Below, one piece after another: positions 1 to 8,849 of a stretch of DNA of 64,000 bases (position 1 is its first letter; the number at the start of each line of letters is the position of its first letter). The position numbers and the translations under genes were made by a program. The DNA comes from Pusillimonas minor. GTDB lineage: Bacteria > Pseudomonadota > Gammaproteobacteria > Burkholderiales > Burkholderiaceae_B. The DNA lies in assembly GCF_014237865.1 (NCBI RefSeq), contig NZ_JACJUU010000004.1, positions 186,001-250,000 on the forward strand, read 5' to 3'. Below the pieces are notes generated by a model, which saw only the letters and a list, made by a program, of their open reading frames with translations, did no database searches and had not been told where the DNA came from.

Positions 1-374
1 TTGTTTTGTTCATGACGCGTTTTGCCGACAGTAAAAAGCGCGGTACACGCTATCAGTTCTGGTACTACCTCGGGCTGATTATTCCGGGCTGGATTTCTTG
101 GCAGGTGGCCTCGTTGGCCGGCATATTCATGGGTGGGGTCGTGCCAACCGGTTGGGCGCTAGAGTTTGCCGCGACGCTGGCGTTGCTGGGCATTACGATC
201 CCGTTGGTCAAAAATATGCCCATGGCAGTATCTATATTGGTGGCAGGCACCATTGCCTGGCTGGGGCAGCCGCTGCCCTTGCGTCTGGGCCTTGCTGTGG
301 CCGTTGTCGGCGGCATTGTCGCCGGCGTTTTGACTGAAAAGCATCAAGCCTCAGTAAAGGCAAGCCATGGCTGA
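1..374 (+). CDS. azlC: AzlC-type branched-chain amino acid exporter subunit, C-terminal part (cut by window edge)
   Basis: The reading frame is already open at the left edge, so the first in-frame TTG (base 6) need not be the true start; about half of a normal AzlC (roughly 230-240 residues) is missing. What remains is very hydrophobic, with about three membrane helices separated by short loops, and ends in a polar tail. AzlC pairs with the small AzlD protein to form a two-component exporter of branched-chain amino acids and analogues in the inner membrane. The identification leans on the AzlD-like gene that follows with an 8-base overlap, the standard azlCD arrangement. Substrate cannot be read from the sequence. 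Confidence 0.8.
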   Translation, partial: VLFMTRFADSKKRGTRYQFWYYLGLIIPGWISWQVASLAGIFMGGVVPTGWALEFAATLALLGITIPLVKNMPMAVSILVAGTIAWLGQPLPLRLGLAVAVVGGIVAGVLTEKHQASVKASHG

Positions 375-693
375 TAACGATACCTATGTATTGGCGGTAA
401 TCGGGCTGCTAACGCTGTGCAGCCTTATCACCCGGGCGGGCTACTTTGTGTTTGGCAACCGTATCCCGCTAACCGACGGCGTGCGTCGGGCATTGCGTTA
501 CGCACCGCCGGCTGCGCTTATTGCCATTATTGTTCCCGAAATTTTGCCGTGGGCCGAAGGCGCCCGCGCCTTTGTCGATGTCCGTCTGCTGGCCGTACTG
601 GTTGCCATAGCGGTTTACGCGCGTACACGCAGCACAGTGTCGGTTATTGTGTCGGGTATGGTGGCGTTTTGGGTGCTGCGGGCATTGTTGTAG
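367..693 (+). CDS. azlD: AzlD-type branched-chain amino acid exporter small subunit
   Basis: A 108-residue integral membrane protein with about four predicted helices (roughly 7-25, 40-60, 69-87 and 88-106). It shows the AzlD signature of an early TRAGYF-type segment (ITRAGYFVFG near residue 21) followed by LRYAPPAALIAI (about 43-54). AzlD is the small partner of AzlC; together they export branched-chain amino acids. The ATG overlaps the end of azlC by 8 bases, implying translational coupling. Length is normal for the family. Nothing resembling a strong terminator follows before the next gene. Confidence 0.88.
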   Translation: MADNDTYVLAVIGLLTLCSLITRAGYFVFGNRIPLTDGVRRALRYAPPAALIAIIVPEILPWAEGARAFVDVRLLAVLVAIAVYARTRSTVSVIVSGMVAFWVLRALL

Positions 694-839
694 TTGTTGC
701 CTTGGCTAAGTAGTGGATATTTAACGACACTTTCGGGGCGCCCTTTTGGGCTGTCATAGGGTTGCGCGGCGACGTGCGTTAAAATGCCCGGGTTATCAAA
801 GTCTGGCGGGGTGTTCCTGCGCAGGCGTAACCTTATTCA

Positions 840-2234
840 ATGACAGACACTATTATCTCCGATACTCCGCAAATCACGTTTTCCGATCTAGGCTTGCATC
901 CAGGCATTTTGCAGGCAGTCGCCGCAACGGGTTACACCGTTCCAACGCCTATCCAGGCCAAAGCCATCCCGGTTGTCATGCAAGGTCGCGATGTCATGGG
1001 TGCGGCCCAAACGGGCACAGGCAAAACCGCCGCGTTCACGCTGCCTATATTGCAGCGTTTAATGCCTCTGGCCAACAGCAGTGCGTCACCTGCCCGCCAT
1101 CCGGTTCGTGCGCTTATTCTTACGCCTACCCGCGAGCTGGCCGACCAGGTCGCCGAGAACGTTTCGCGGTATAGCGAGTCTATTCCTTTGCGTTCGGCGG
1201 TAGTGTTTGGCGGCGTCGATATCGCCCCCCAACGCGACGCGTTGCGGCGCGGCTGCGAGGTCGTCATTGCCACGCCGGGTCGTTTGCTCGATCACATCGA
1301 ACAAAAAAATGTCAGCCTGGCCCAAGTCGGCATTCTGGTGCTCGACGAAGCCGACCGCATGCTCGACATGGGCTTCTTGCCCGACCTCGATCGCATCGTT
1401 CGTCTGTTGCCGCAAAATCGTCAAACCTTATTGTTCTCGGCAACCTTCAGTCCCGAAATCCGCAAGCTGGGTCGTACCTGGCTTAAAGAGCCCGTCGAAA
1501 TCGAAGTCGCGCGCCCCAACGCCACCGCCGAAAACGTGACGCAAATTGCGTATCCGTTGTCAGGTGATGCGAAGCGGGCTGCCGTTGTTCATCTGGTCAA
1601 GTCGCGCGGGCTCAACCAGGTTATTGTTTTTTCAAATACAAAAATCGGCACCAGCCGCCTGGCACGCTTGCTCGAGCGCGACGGTGTCAAGGCCGAGTCC
1701 ATTCATGGCGATAAAAGCCAGCTCGATCGCATGAAGGCCCTCGAAGCCTTCAAGGCCGGAGACCTGGAAGTGCTGGTGGCCACCGATGTGGCCGCACGTG
1801 GTCTGGACGTGGCCGGCGTACCTTGCGTCATCAACTACGACTTGCCCTACAACGCCGAAGATTACGTTCACCGCATCGGTCGTACGGGTCGCGCCGGCGC
1901 CTCGGGCGAGGCCATTGCTTTTTTTGCCCCCGACGAAGAGCGTTACCTCCTCGACATCGAAAAGCTCATCAAAGCCAAGATCCCGCGTGGCACGCTCGAG
2001 CTGCCCGCTCAGCCTCAGGCGGCAACGCGTCGCTCATCGGCAGGTTCTTCCTCGTCGGGTCGCGAGCGTTCTTCACGGGCCTATGCCGACATGTCGTCGC
2101 GCAAGCCGGTCGACGATTTCTTTACCAAGCCCTATGTGGCGTCGTCGGTATCGGCCACGCCGCAGTTGCCCAAGTCGGCCGCATCGGGCAAGGCTGTGCG
2201 CAAGCAGGTGGGCGTACTTCTGGGCGGTCGCTAG
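840..2234 (+). CDS. rhlE: DEAD-box ATP-dependent RNA helicase, RhlE-like
   Basis: A 464-residue superfamily 2 helicase with all core motifs in order: Q-motif region from F14, Walker A AQTGTGKT at 56-63, PTRELA, the DEAD box inside VLDEADRMLDMG near 168, SAT near 200, and HRIGRTGRAG near 344. The last ~75 residues are Ser/Arg/Ala-rich and poorly conserved, typical of the RNA-binding tails of RhlE proteins. Such enzymes unwind short RNA duplexes in ribosome assembly and RNA decay, often at low temperature. It stands alone between azlD and a convergent thioredoxin-like gene. RhlE is preferred over RhlB, DbpA or CsdA because of length and the absence of their extra C-terminal domains. Confidence 0.9.
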   Translation: MTDTIISDTPQITFSDLGLHPGILQAVAATGYTVPTPIQAKAIPVVMQGRDVMGAAQTGTGKTAAFTLPILQRLMPLANSSASPARHPVRALILTPTRELADQVAENVSRYSESIPLRSAVVFGGVDIAPQRDALRRGCEVVIATPGRLLDHIEQKNVSLAQVGILVLDEADRMLDMGFLPDLDRIVRLLPQNRQTLLFSATFSPEIRKLGRTWLKEPVEIEVARPNATAENVTQIAYPLSGDAKRAAVVHLVKSRGLNQVIVFSNTKIGTSRLARLLERDGVKAESIHGDKSQLDRMKALEAFKAGDLEVLVATDVAARGLDVAGVPCVINYDLPYNAEDYVHRIGRTGRAGASGEAIAFFAPDEERYLLDIEKLIKAKIPRGTLELPAQPQAATRRSSAGSSSSGRERSSRAYADMSSRKPVDDFFTKPYVASSVSATPQLPKSAASGKAVRKQVGVLLGGR

Positions 2235-2316
2235 GTTACCTGGCGCAGCCCGGTGCGCTTACGGCGCCGCCTAAGCAAACTTTTTTGTAGTCATGGTTTG
2301 GGTGCGGCGCAGGTTT

Positions 2317-2706
2317 TCAGGCCTGCGCCATCAGGGTTTGGCGCAGCAGTGGCGGCCCGCCATTAATGGCGGGCATTCTGTTTATTGTCGCCAACAACTT
2401 TTCCAGATGACCAATATGGGGCAGCATCGGGCCAAAAAAACGGTTCTCGGTGGCGGTTTGCACCAATAGCGTCGGGAAGTTCTCGACGTCTTCATCCCCC
2501 AGCAGCTCGGGGTTTTCTTCGATATCTACCCAGATAAAAACGTAGTGCGGAAACTTGTCAGCCAGTTGTGCAAAGGCAGGGGCGTACTCACGGCACGTGT
2601 CGCACCAGGCGGCACAAAAGCAGGCCACCAAGCCGGTGTCGGAGGCGTGGCCGGCCAGGTAAGTTTTTAGTGGGTCAATGTCGTTGGGAAGTGTGAAAAC
2701 AGGCAT
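2317..2706 (-). CDS. Thioredoxin-like protein
   Basis: A 129-residue protein with a thioredoxin fold signature: the redox motif WCDTC inside CAAWCDTCREYAPAF, then a WVDIEENPEL segment and the cis-proline region ENFPTLLV. The WCxTC motif differs from the canonical WCGPC, so the redox potential or partner may differ. No signal peptide is visible, so it is probably cytoplasmic. The ATG at 2706 is preferred; a TTG four codons upstream also lies in frame. It is divergent from the EI24-type membrane protein gene and convergent with the helicase gene. Confidence 0.82.
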   Translation of the reverse strand: MPVFTLPNDIDPLKTYLAGHASDTGLVACFCAAWCDTCREYAPAFAQLADKFPHYVFIWVDIEENPELLGDEDVENFPTLLVQTATENRFFGPMLPHIGHLEKLLATINRMPAINGGPPLLRQTLMAQA

Positions 2707-2793
2707 AAACAGAGGCAAAAGCGGGTGTGCGCCCGGGGCAAATTGTTTTGGCTTTGGCTATGATAGTCGAATGTTTGAAAGGTCACTGAAACT

Positions 2794-3591
2794 ATGTCTG
2801 ATTCTCGTGTAGTTGCCAACGTCTCCGAACCCGTCCGGGTTACCGGTATGGCGTCGGTGGGGCAGGCGTTCCGGCGTGCGCTGGTGTCGCAGTTGCACCC
2901 CAAAATGCTGTTTGCGCTGTTTTTGCCCTTCATTATTGCGCTGCTGGGCGGCATTGTTTTGCTATGGGCGTTCTGGGCGCCGCTTACCGCCTGGCTTAGC
3001 GGCGAGGCGGCCAATTGGGGTGTGCTTGCCACGGTAGACCAATGGATGCTGGGCATCGGCCTGTTTTCTTTGCAAGCTTACCTGGTGCCTTTGCTGGCCA
3101 TTGCCATTTTGCTGCCGCTATCGGGCATTTTGGGGTTGGTCATCGCCGCCATATTTGTCATGCCGCTGGTGTTGCGTCACCTCGAGCAACGCGAATACCA
3201 GGGCCTGACCAGGCAGGGGCAAATGTCCACTGCGCTGGGTATCTGGAACGCGGTCTGGGTAGGCGGGCTGTTTGCTATTGGCTGGCTGCTGACCATGCCG
3301 CTCTGGTTGTTTCCGCCGTTCCCGATTCTGTTGCCTGTTTTTTGGTGGGCATTTGCCTTTACCCGCATGCTGCGTGTCGATGCCGTCATCGAACACGCCA
3401 GCCCGGTCGAGCGCCGCATTATCTGGAAGCGGCATAACCGCAAATACTGGCTGATGGGCTTTATTCTTTCATTGATCAATCTGTTTCCGCCGGCCTGGCT
3501 GGTGTTGCCGGTATTTTCGGCACTGGTCTACGCGCACTTCAGCCTCGAGGCGTTGCGTCAGTTGCGTCAAGAAACCGTTATCGATGTCTGA
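2794..3591 (+). CDS. EI24 domain (CysZ-like) integral membrane protein
   Basis: A 265-residue inner-membrane protein with several long hydrophobic helices (about 35-65, 80-125, 150-190 and 212-245) and an overall layout that fits the EI24/CysZ family. CysZ proteins import sulfate in enterobacteria; many beta-proteobacterial members are annotated only as EI24 domain proteins and their substrate is unknown. Here no sulfate-assimilation gene is adjacent (sulfite reductase is about 33 kb away), so a sulfate role is not supported by context. The CinA-like gene follows after 20 bases, suggesting cotranscription. The start ATG lies at the end of a 75-base divergent spacer. Confidence 0.75.
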   Translation: MSDSRVVANVSEPVRVTGMASVGQAFRRALVSQLHPKMLFALFLPFIIALLGGIVLLWAFWAPLTAWLSGEAANWGVLATVDQWMLGIGLFSLQAYLVPLLAIAILLPLSGILGLVIAAIFVMPLVLRHLEQREYQGLTRQGQMSTALGIWNAVWVGGLFAIGWLLTMPLWLFPPFPILLPVFWWAFAFTRMLRVDAVIEHASPVERRIIWKRHNRKYWLMGFILSLINLFPPAWLVLPVFSALVYAHFSLEALRQLRQETVIDV

Positions 3592-3611
3592 ATTTTATAA
3601 AAGGTGAATCA

Positions 3612-4409
3612 ATGACATCTACTATTGTGCCTCGTGTGCGCCTGGTTATTGTGGGCGACGAAATTCTGTCCGGCCGTCGGCAAGACAAGCATTTCTCAAA
3701 GGTCATCGAACTGCTCGGTCAGCGGGGCATGCAGTTGTCGGAGGCCGAATTCGTTTCCGACGATCGCGCCAGCATTGCTGCCGTGCTCAAGCGTAGCTTC
3801 GCCACCGACGACATTGTCTTCAGTTGTGGCGGCATTGGGGCAACGCCCGACGATCAAACCCGCCAGGCTGCGGCCGAAGCGCTGGGGCTCGATCTTGCCC
3901 TGCACCCCGAAGCCGAACGCCTTATTACCGAACGTTGCGCCGAGAACGAAAAGAAAGGCGTCGGTAGTGCAGATATGTCGTTGCCCGAGAACCAGCAGCG
4001 TTTGCAAATGGGTGTGTTTCCGGTTGGGGCCGAAATCGTCCCTAATCCCTACAACAAAATCCCCGGATTTTTCATTCGCAACCACACGTTCATGCCGGGC
4101 TTTCCGGTCATGGCGTGGCCTATGCTCGAATGGACCCTCGACACACGTTACCGTCAGTTCCATCACCAAACGGTGCGTGTCGAGCATTCTTTCCTGGTGT
4201 TCGGGCTGCCCGAATCGCGCATCACGCCGGCCCTCGAAGCCCTCGAGGCGCGCTGGCCCGGCGTCAAGGCGTTCAGTCTGCCCAGCATGGGCGGCGAGGG
4301 CAAGCCGCATATCGACCTGGGCGTCAAAGGAGAGCCTCACGCCGCGGCCGAGGCCCTGGCTTTTCTGAAGAATGCGGCACAAGAGGCTGGTGGTACGTTG
4401 ACGCCCTGA
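3612..4409 (+). CDS. CinA N-terminal/molybdopterin-binding (MoCF) domain protein
   Basis: A 265-residue protein starting with the MoCF_biosynth fold: VIVGDEILSGRRQDKHF near residue 12 and the CGGIGATPDDQTR motif near 73-85, which binds a nucleotide or molybdopterin-type ligand in MoaB/Mog/CinA proteins. It lacks the C-terminal nicotinamide-nucleotide amidohydrolase (PncC) domain of full-length CinA, so the role is probably in nucleotide (ADP-ribose/NMN) metabolism or is unknown. It follows the EI24 gene by 20 bases with a plausible ribosome binding site (AAGGTGAATC before ATG). A direct link to molybdenum cofactor is not shown by the context. Confidence 0.82.
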   Translation: MTSTIVPRVRLVIVGDEILSGRRQDKHFSKVIELLGQRGMQLSEAEFVSDDRASIAAVLKRSFATDDIVFSCGGIGATPDDQTRQAAAEALGLDLALHPEAERLITERCAENEKKGVGSADMSLPENQQRLQMGVFPVGAEIVPNPYNKIPGFFIRNHTFMPGFPVMAWPMLEWTLDTRYRQFHHQTVRVEHSFLVFGLPESRITPALEALEARWPGVKAFSLPSMGGEGKPHIDLGVKGEPHAAAEALAFLKNAAQEAGGTLTP

Positions 4410-4498
4410 CGTCGTTCTTTTCAGGCATAAAGGGTCGTCCTGGCGGGCCACACCACCCGCAAGTCGTTATCGGGGAATGCGTCATCAACAAAAAGGTC

Positions 4499-4528
4499 TT
4501 GCCAAAACGCGGCGTATTTTCATAATAT
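4499..4528 (+). promoter_or_regulatory. Candidate sigma-70 promoter for the IclR-type gene
   Basis: TTGCCA (4499-4504) and TAATAT (4523-4528) separated by 18 bases, placed about 30 bases before the regulator start codon. Match judged by eye only. Confidence 0.4.
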
Positions 4529-4557
4529 GAGAATGTTGCGTTGCGTCAAAGTCAAGC

Positions 4558-5385
4558 ATGTCCCGAACCGAACTTACGGCCCGCCCCGGGGCCGTCGCCC
4601 AAAATGCCCCTGCCGAATCGCCGATCACCATCCAGGTGCTTGAGCGCGCCATGCTGTTGCTTGATGTTCTTGCGCATCAGGCCGAACCTGTCCCGCTGAA
4701 GAATCTGGCCGCCAAAACGGGTTTGCACACGTCGACGGCGCATCGCATTCTTAACGATCTGGTCGCCGGGCGTTATGTCGAAAGGGTGGACAGCGGTCTG
4801 TATCGTCTGGGCATGCGCTTGCTTGAACTCGGTTCGTTGGTCAAAGGGCGCCTGAGTGTGCGCGAGGTCGCTCTTGAGCCGATGCGTGCCTTACACAAGC
4901 TTACCGGGCAAACCGTTAATTTGTCGGTGCAGCAAAACGACGAGATCGTCTATATCGAGCGGGCCTGGAGCGAGCGTTCGGGCATGCAGGTGGTGCGTGC
5001 CATTGGCGGGCGTGCGCCTTTGCACTTAACCTCTACCGGAAAATTGTTTTTATCGGCTAGCGATCCTCGCCAGGTCAAGGCCTACATCATGCGCACGGGG
5101 CTGACTGGCGCAACGCCTAACAGCATTACTCAGGCCGAGACGCTTGAAAAAGAACTTACCCTGGTGCGCCGCACGGGCTATTCGCGCGATAACGAAGAGC
5201 TGGAGCTGGGAGTTCGTTGTATAGCAGCCGGCATTTACGATGACGCCGGTAATTTGCAGGCGGGGCTGTCAATTTCGGCGCCTGCCGAACGTATGCGCGA
5301 CGAATGGATTGACGTCTTGCTCAAGACCGCCGGCAGCATTTCCGAGGCGCTGGGCTTTGAGGGTGGGCCAATCGGTGGGCGCTGA
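4558..5385 (+). CDS. IclR-family transcriptional regulator
   Basis: A 275-residue regulator. An N-terminal winged helix-turn-helix lies at about 22-85 (IQVLERAMLLLDVLA, then LKNLAAKTGLHTSTAHRIL), followed by the IclR effector-binding domain at about 95-265 with the conserved DNEELELGVRCIAAGIYD region near 215. IclR proteins bind small organic acids and repress or activate catabolic operons. No catabolic gene is adjacent; the phasin gene follows on the same strand behind its own promoter. The target is therefore unknown. The ATG is supported by the helix-turn-helix position and an AT-rich promoter-like stretch upstream. Confidence 0.88.
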   Translation: MSRTELTARPGAVAQNAPAESPITIQVLERAMLLLDVLAHQAEPVPLKNLAAKTGLHTSTAHRILNDLVAGRYVERVDSGLYRLGMRLLELGSLVKGRLSVREVALEPMRALHKLTGQTVNLSVQQNDEIVYIERAWSERSGMQVVRAIGGRAPLHLTSTGKLFLSASDPRQVKAYIMRTGLTGATPNSITQAETLEKELTLVRRTGYSRDNEELELGVRCIAAGIYDDAGNLQAGLSISAPAERMRDEWIDVLLKTAGSISEALGFEGGPIGGR

Positions 5386-5401
5386 AAAGCCTTGTTCCAA
5401 A

Positions 5402-5420
5402 TTTATTGCACTGCAATAAA
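5402..5420. promoter_or_regulatory. Perfect 19-bp palindrome, likely operator of the phasin gene
   Basis: TTTATTGCA-C-TGCAATAAA is an exact inverted repeat (two 9-base arms, one central base) ending 7 bases upstream of the phasin -35 element. TGCA-centred palindromes at phasin promoters fit binding by the polyhydroxyalkanoate-responsive repressor PhaR; this assignment is inference from the gene it precedes. Confidence 0.6.
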
Positions 5421-5427
5421 AAATTCA

Positions 5428-5456
5428 TTGACATGTTGTTTTTAAAGGGTTAAATT
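5428..5456 (+). promoter_or_regulatory. Sigma-70 promoter of the phasin gene
   Basis: Perfect -35 TTGACA (5428-5433), 17-base spacer, -10 TAAATT (5451-5456), giving a leader of about 40 bases before the phasin ATG. A purine-rich AAAGGAAAA ribosome binding site precedes the start. The strong -35 fits the high expression usual for phasins. Confidence 0.65.
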
Positions 5457-5500
5457 GTTTTTGTGCAACGCAGCATAACCCTTATTTAAAGGAAAACACC

Positions 5501-6079
5501 ATGAGCGCAATTCCCCAACAATTTTTTGCCAACCAGAAAGCCTCGCTTGACAAGATCCTGGCTGCTCAGGGTTCGATCTTCGGCGGCTTCGAAAAACTGG
5601 TTGATCTGAACCTTAAAGTGATGAAGGCAACGTTTGAAGACGTCGCCCAGAAATCGCAAGAAGCCGTTGATGTTAAAGACCCCCAGGAAGCCGTCGCTTT
5701 TACCTCGGGTCTGGTACAGCCTAATGCCGACAAGGCACTGGCTTACGGCAAACACGTTTACGACATCATGTCGTCGGTTCAGTCCGATCTGGCACGTCTT
5801 GCCGAAGAGCAGCTGGCCCAGGGCCAGAAACAGATGCACGACACCATTGACCAGTTGGCCAAAAACGCACCCACCGGTACCGAAGGCGCCATTGCTTTGC
5901 TGAAGTCGTCGGTAGCTTCGGCCAATACGGCTTACGAGACCGTTGCCAAGGCAGCCAAGCAGGCCAGCGAAGCGGCTGAGTCGAACATCACGGCAGCTAC
6001 TAACGCCACCTTCAAGGCAGCATCCGAAGCCGCCGAAGTGGTTAAATCGGCCACGCCTCGTACGCGCCGCGCTTCGTAA
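5501..6079 (+). CDS. phaP: Phasin family protein (PHA granule coat)
   Basis: A 192-residue, Ala/Lys/Glu-rich, helical protein beginning with IPQQFFANQKASLDKILAA and continuing with the phasin core (FGGFEKLVDLNLKVMKATFED near 30-50). Phasins coat polyhydroxyalkanoate granules in the cytoplasm and control their size and number. The C-terminal third is low-complexity (Ala, Thr, Lys, Glu), also usual, and ends in a basic TPRTRRAS tail. It is monocistronic: its own promoter and palindromic operator lie upstream and a strong terminator lies downstream. Length matches beta-proteobacterial PhaP (about 180-200 residues). Confidence 0.92.
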   Translation: MSAIPQQFFANQKASLDKILAAQGSIFGGFEKLVDLNLKVMKATFEDVAQKSQEAVDVKDPQEAVAFTSGLVQPNADKALAYGKHVYDIMSSVQSDLARLAEEQLAQGQKQMHDTIDQLAKNAPTGTEGAIALLKSSVASANTAYETVAKAAKQASEAAESNITAATNATFKAASEAAEVVKSATPRTRRAS

Positions 6080-6183
6080 TACAAGCGGCAAGTTGCCCGG
6101 CGCGTTTTGCCGGCAGCTTGCGGGCAGGTTGTCTTTTAGTGTGCGTTGCCCGCTAAAAAACCCGGTAGCCTGCCCTTGAACTA

Positions 6184-6226
6184 CACCCCAAATGTTGGAT
6201 GCTCATCCAGCCTTTGGGGTGTTTTT
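6184..6226 (+). terminator. Rho-independent terminator after phasin gene
   Basis: CACCCCAAA and TTTGGGGTG arms enclose an inner TTGGAT/ATCC stem and are followed by TTTTTC. It also lies just past the end of the convergent pyrD gene. Confidence 0.8.
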
Positions 6227-6258
6227 CATGGACCGCTGCGGCGCAACGGCCGACGCGC

Positions 6259-7308
6259 TTATTTTTTAAGCGCCGAAAGGCTGCGTACGCATTCGCCGAT
6301 AAGTGCGGGGCCGCGATAGATAAGGCCCGTATAAAGCTGGACGGCGTTGGCACCGGCCTGTATCTTTTCGACGGCCTGGCGCCCGCCGCTAATGCCGCCG
6401 ACGCCAATAATGGCAAAATCAGGCCCCAGTTGTTCGCGCAGGCGACGAATGACCGCCAGCGACAAGGCGTGTACGGGCGGGCCCGACAAGCCGCCGATTT
6501 CTTCGGCATGCGGCAGGCCTTTGACCGCATCGCGCGACAGCGTTGTGTTGGTGGCAATGACACCATCAACACCATGGCGACCCAGCACGTCTGCAATGAC
6601 ATCCACCTGTTCGGTAGATAAGTCAGGGGCAATTTTTACCACCAGAGGCACGCGTTTACTATGCAGGTCTTCAAGTGCCTTGCGCTTTTCGGCCAGTGCC
6701 GACAGCAGGCCGCCCAGTTCGTCTTGCCCTTGCAGGGCACGCAGGTTTTGCGTGTTGGGCGATGAAATATTCACGGTCACGTAGTCGGCGTGTGGGTAGA
6801 CACCTTCAAGGCCGATCAGGTAGTCGTCTACTGCCCGCTCGATGGGCGTGGCCGCATTTTTACCGATATTGAGCCCGACAATGCCGCCCTGTTGGCGCCA
6901 CTGGCTGCGTTGTACGTTTTGCAGGAAGACATCGAGCCCGCGATTATTGAACCCCAGCCGGTTGATCAGTGCATTGGCGGTCGGCAGGCGGAACATGCGC
7001 GGCTTTGGGTTGCCGTCTTGGGGTTTGGGCGTTACGGTGCCAACCTCGATGAAGCCGAACCCCAGGTTGGCGAGGGCGTCGATGTGCGCACCGTTTTTGT
7101 CTAACCCGGCGGCCAGCCCGACCGGGTTGCGCAATTGCAGCCCCATGAGCTGCGTGGGCAAGTTGGGCGCGCTATGCATGAGGCGGCGGGTAAAGGCGCA
7201 GTCGTAGGCTTTTTGCAAAGACGACAGCGTCAGCTCGTGTGCGTGCTCGGCGTCTAGCGAGAAGAGGGCGGGGCGGGTAAACGAATAAGCGTTAAACAGT
7301 AATGACAT
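6259..7308 (-). CDS. pyrD: Dihydroorotate dehydrogenase (quinone), class 2
   Basis: A 349-residue enzyme of the fourth step of pyrimidine synthesis, oxidising dihydroorotate with FMN and passing electrons to quinone at the inner membrane. The N-terminal 40 residues ([18 protein letters not shown]) form the membrane-associated helical pair of class 2 enzymes. Core motifs include [27 protein letters not shown] with the catalytic serine region, VVKIAPDL, and the C-terminal FMN phosphate site [12 protein letters not shown]. Length is normal. It is the last gene of a minus-strand run after bpt (4-base gap), probably cotranscribed. Confidence 0.95.
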   Translation of the reverse strand: MSLLFNAYSFTRPALFSLDAEHAHELTLSSLQKAYDCAFTRRLMHSAPNLPTQLMGLQLRNPVGLAAGLDKNGAHIDALANLGFGFIEVGTVTPKPQDGNPKPRMFRLPTANALINRLGFNNRGLDVFLQNVQRSQWRQQGGIVGLNIGKNAATPIERAVDDYLIGLEGVYPHADYVTVNISSPNTQNLRALQGQDELGGLLSALAEKRKALEDLHSKRVPLVVKIAPDLSTEQVDVIADVLGRHGVDGVIATNTTLSRDAVKGLPHAEEIGGLSGPPVHALSLAVIRRLREQLGPDFAIIGVGGISGGRQAVEKIQAGANAVQLYTGLIYRGPALIGECVRSLSALKK

Positions 7309-7311
7309 GGC

Positions 7312-8046
7312 TCAGCCGGCCAAGGGTTCGGGGGTGAGCCAAACGCCGTTGACGTAGATTTGATGGGGGCGAAAAACAGACTTGTACGCCATTTTACGGC
7401 TTTCATGAATCCAGTACCCCAGGTAGAGCCAGGGCAGGCCCAGTTCGCGGCATCGCCCAATTTGCCAAAGTACGCCGTATGTTCCCAGGCTGCCTGCCGC
7501 GGTAGGGTCGAAAAAGGTGTAAACGGCCGATAAGCCCGTATCAAGTACGTCGACAATGGACACCATTTTCAGTTCGCCGTCGGGGGTGCGGAATTCGACG
7601 ACGGCGGTTTCGACCCTGCTGCTCAGTAAAAATTGCGTGTATTGGGCTTCGCTGTCGTCGTCCATGCCTGCATTGGGGTGCCGCGTCCCGATGTATTGCT
7701 GATAAAGCCGATAGTGATCCGGGTGGAACTCAAGCGGAAGGACGCTGGCCTTTAGCGAGGCATGCCGCTTTGCGATGCGCTTTTGCGTGCGCGTGGGCAC
7801 AAAATTATTGGCATCGACCCGAATGGGCTTGCAGGCCTGACACTGGTCGCAGTGCGGGCGATAAGTAAAAATGCCGCTGCGACGAAAACCCTGTTCGACC
7901 AGGCGACTGTACAGCGTGGTGTCGATAAGATGATTGGGGGCGGCAACCTGAGAGCGTGCGTTGCGACCTTCCAGGTAGCTGCACGGGTAGGCGGCTGTGG
8001 CGTAAAACTGCAGCGTTTGGCAATGGGGGTCGGTAGGACGGCTCAT
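7312..8046 (-). CDS. bpt: Aspartate/glutamate leucyltransferase (Bpt)
   Basis: A 244-residue aminoacyl-tRNA-protein transferase. Diagnostic segments are [14 protein letters not shown] near the start, [16 protein letters not shown] with its clustered cysteines, and the C-terminal [20 protein letters not shown]. Bpt transfers leucine from Leu-tRNA to proteins with N-terminal Asp or Glu, marking them for ClpS/ClpAP degradation. The ATG at 8046 (MSRPTDPHC) is chosen over one 10 codons upstream because it matches the family start. It lies between aat and pyrD; the aat-bpt pairing groups two N-degron transferases. Confidence 0.93.
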   Translation of the reverse strand: MSRPTDPHCQTLQFYATAAYPCSYLEGRNARSQVAAPNHLIDTTLYSRLVEQGFRRSGIFTYRPHCDQCQACKPIRVDANNFVPTRTQKRIAKRHASLKASVLPLEFHPDHYRLYQQYIGTRHPNAGMDDDSEAQYTQFLLSSRVETAVVEFRTPDGELKMVSIVDVLDTGLSAVYTFFDPTAAGSLGTYGVLWQIGRCRELGLPWLYLGYWIHESRKMAYKSVFRPHQIYVNGVWLTPEPLAG

Positions 8047-8088
8047 GACAGGGCACCGGGGTTGTTTGCCCTTCAATTATGGATGCTT

Positions 8089-8829
8089 TCAGGGTAATGG
8101 CGCAATCGTGCCGTCTTGCAATATCGTGCCAGTACGCCACGGTGGCGTGGGCTTGCCTAGCGCAGCGTTAAGCCAGCCCAAGAAAACAGGCCTGGGCACC
8201 GGCCTGGCGCCCAGGCTGGCCAGGTGCGGGGTTTCTTGCTGACAGTCAATGTGCTCGACCCCGTGGCGTTTCAAAAAGCTGGTCAGGTACACCAGTGCAA
8301 GCTTCGAGGCGTCCGGGGCGCGGCTGAACATGGATTCACCAAAAAAGAAGCCGCCCAGGCTGACACCGTACAGGCCGCCTATCAGTGCGCCGTCGAGCCA
8401 GGTTTCGATGCTGTGGGCTTTGCCCTGGTTGTGCAAGGCGCCATAGGCGGCCTTGATTTGCGGCGATATCCAGGTGCCGGGCTGTCCCTTTCGCGGGGCG
8501 CTGCAGGCGTCGATGACCTGACTGAATGCGGTGTCGACACGAATGTTCAGGCCTGGGTTGGCCGTCGACGCTGAACGTTTGAGTTGCCGCAGTTTTTTGG
8601 CCATGGTGTGTGAAATGACCAGGTCATTGCAGGCCAGCACCATGCGTGGGTCGGGGCTCCACCACAAGACCGGGTCGCCTTCGTTGAACCAGGGGAAAAT
8701 CCCCTTGCGATAGGCGGCTTCGAGGCGTGCCGGGCCAAGGTCAAGGCCCGCCGCCAGCAGCCCGTCGGGGTGGGCATCGCTGGGGTCAGGCAGCGGTTCG
8801 TGCGGCGCAACCCAGGGTAAAACTGTCAT
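8089..8829 (-). CDS. aat: Leucyl/phenylalanyl-tRNA-protein transferase
   Basis: A 246-residue enzyme that adds Leu or Phe to proteins with N-terminal Arg or Lys, creating primary N-degrons. The family hallmarks are present: GLLAAGLDLGPARLEAAYRKGIFPWF near residue 24, WWSPDPRMVL, the TWI and AYGALHNQGKAHSIETW segments, and GGLYGVSLGGFFFGESMFS near 150. Length is typical. It is followed by bpt 42 bases downstream on the same strand, so both N-end rule transferases are likely expressed together. Confidence 0.95.
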   Translation of the reverse strand: MTVLPWVAPHEPLPDPSDAHPDGLLAAGLDLGPARLEAAYRKGIFPWFNEGDPVLWWSPDPRMVLACNDLVISHTMAKKLRQLKRSASTANPGLNIRVDTAFSQVIDACSAPRKGQPGTWISPQIKAAYGALHNQGKAHSIETWLDGALIGGLYGVSLGGFFFGESMFSRAPDASKLALVYLTSFLKRHGVEHIDCQQETPHLASLGARPVPRPVFLGWLNAALGKPTPPWRTGTILQDGTIAPLP

Positions 8830-8849
8830 GCCAGAAAGACGAACGCGGG

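Noticed and set aside
2304-2330. GGCGCAGG/CCTGCGCC hairpin as terminator between the helicase and thioredoxin-like genes
   Set aside because: No T tract on either strand and it overlaps the last codons of the thioredoxin-like gene.
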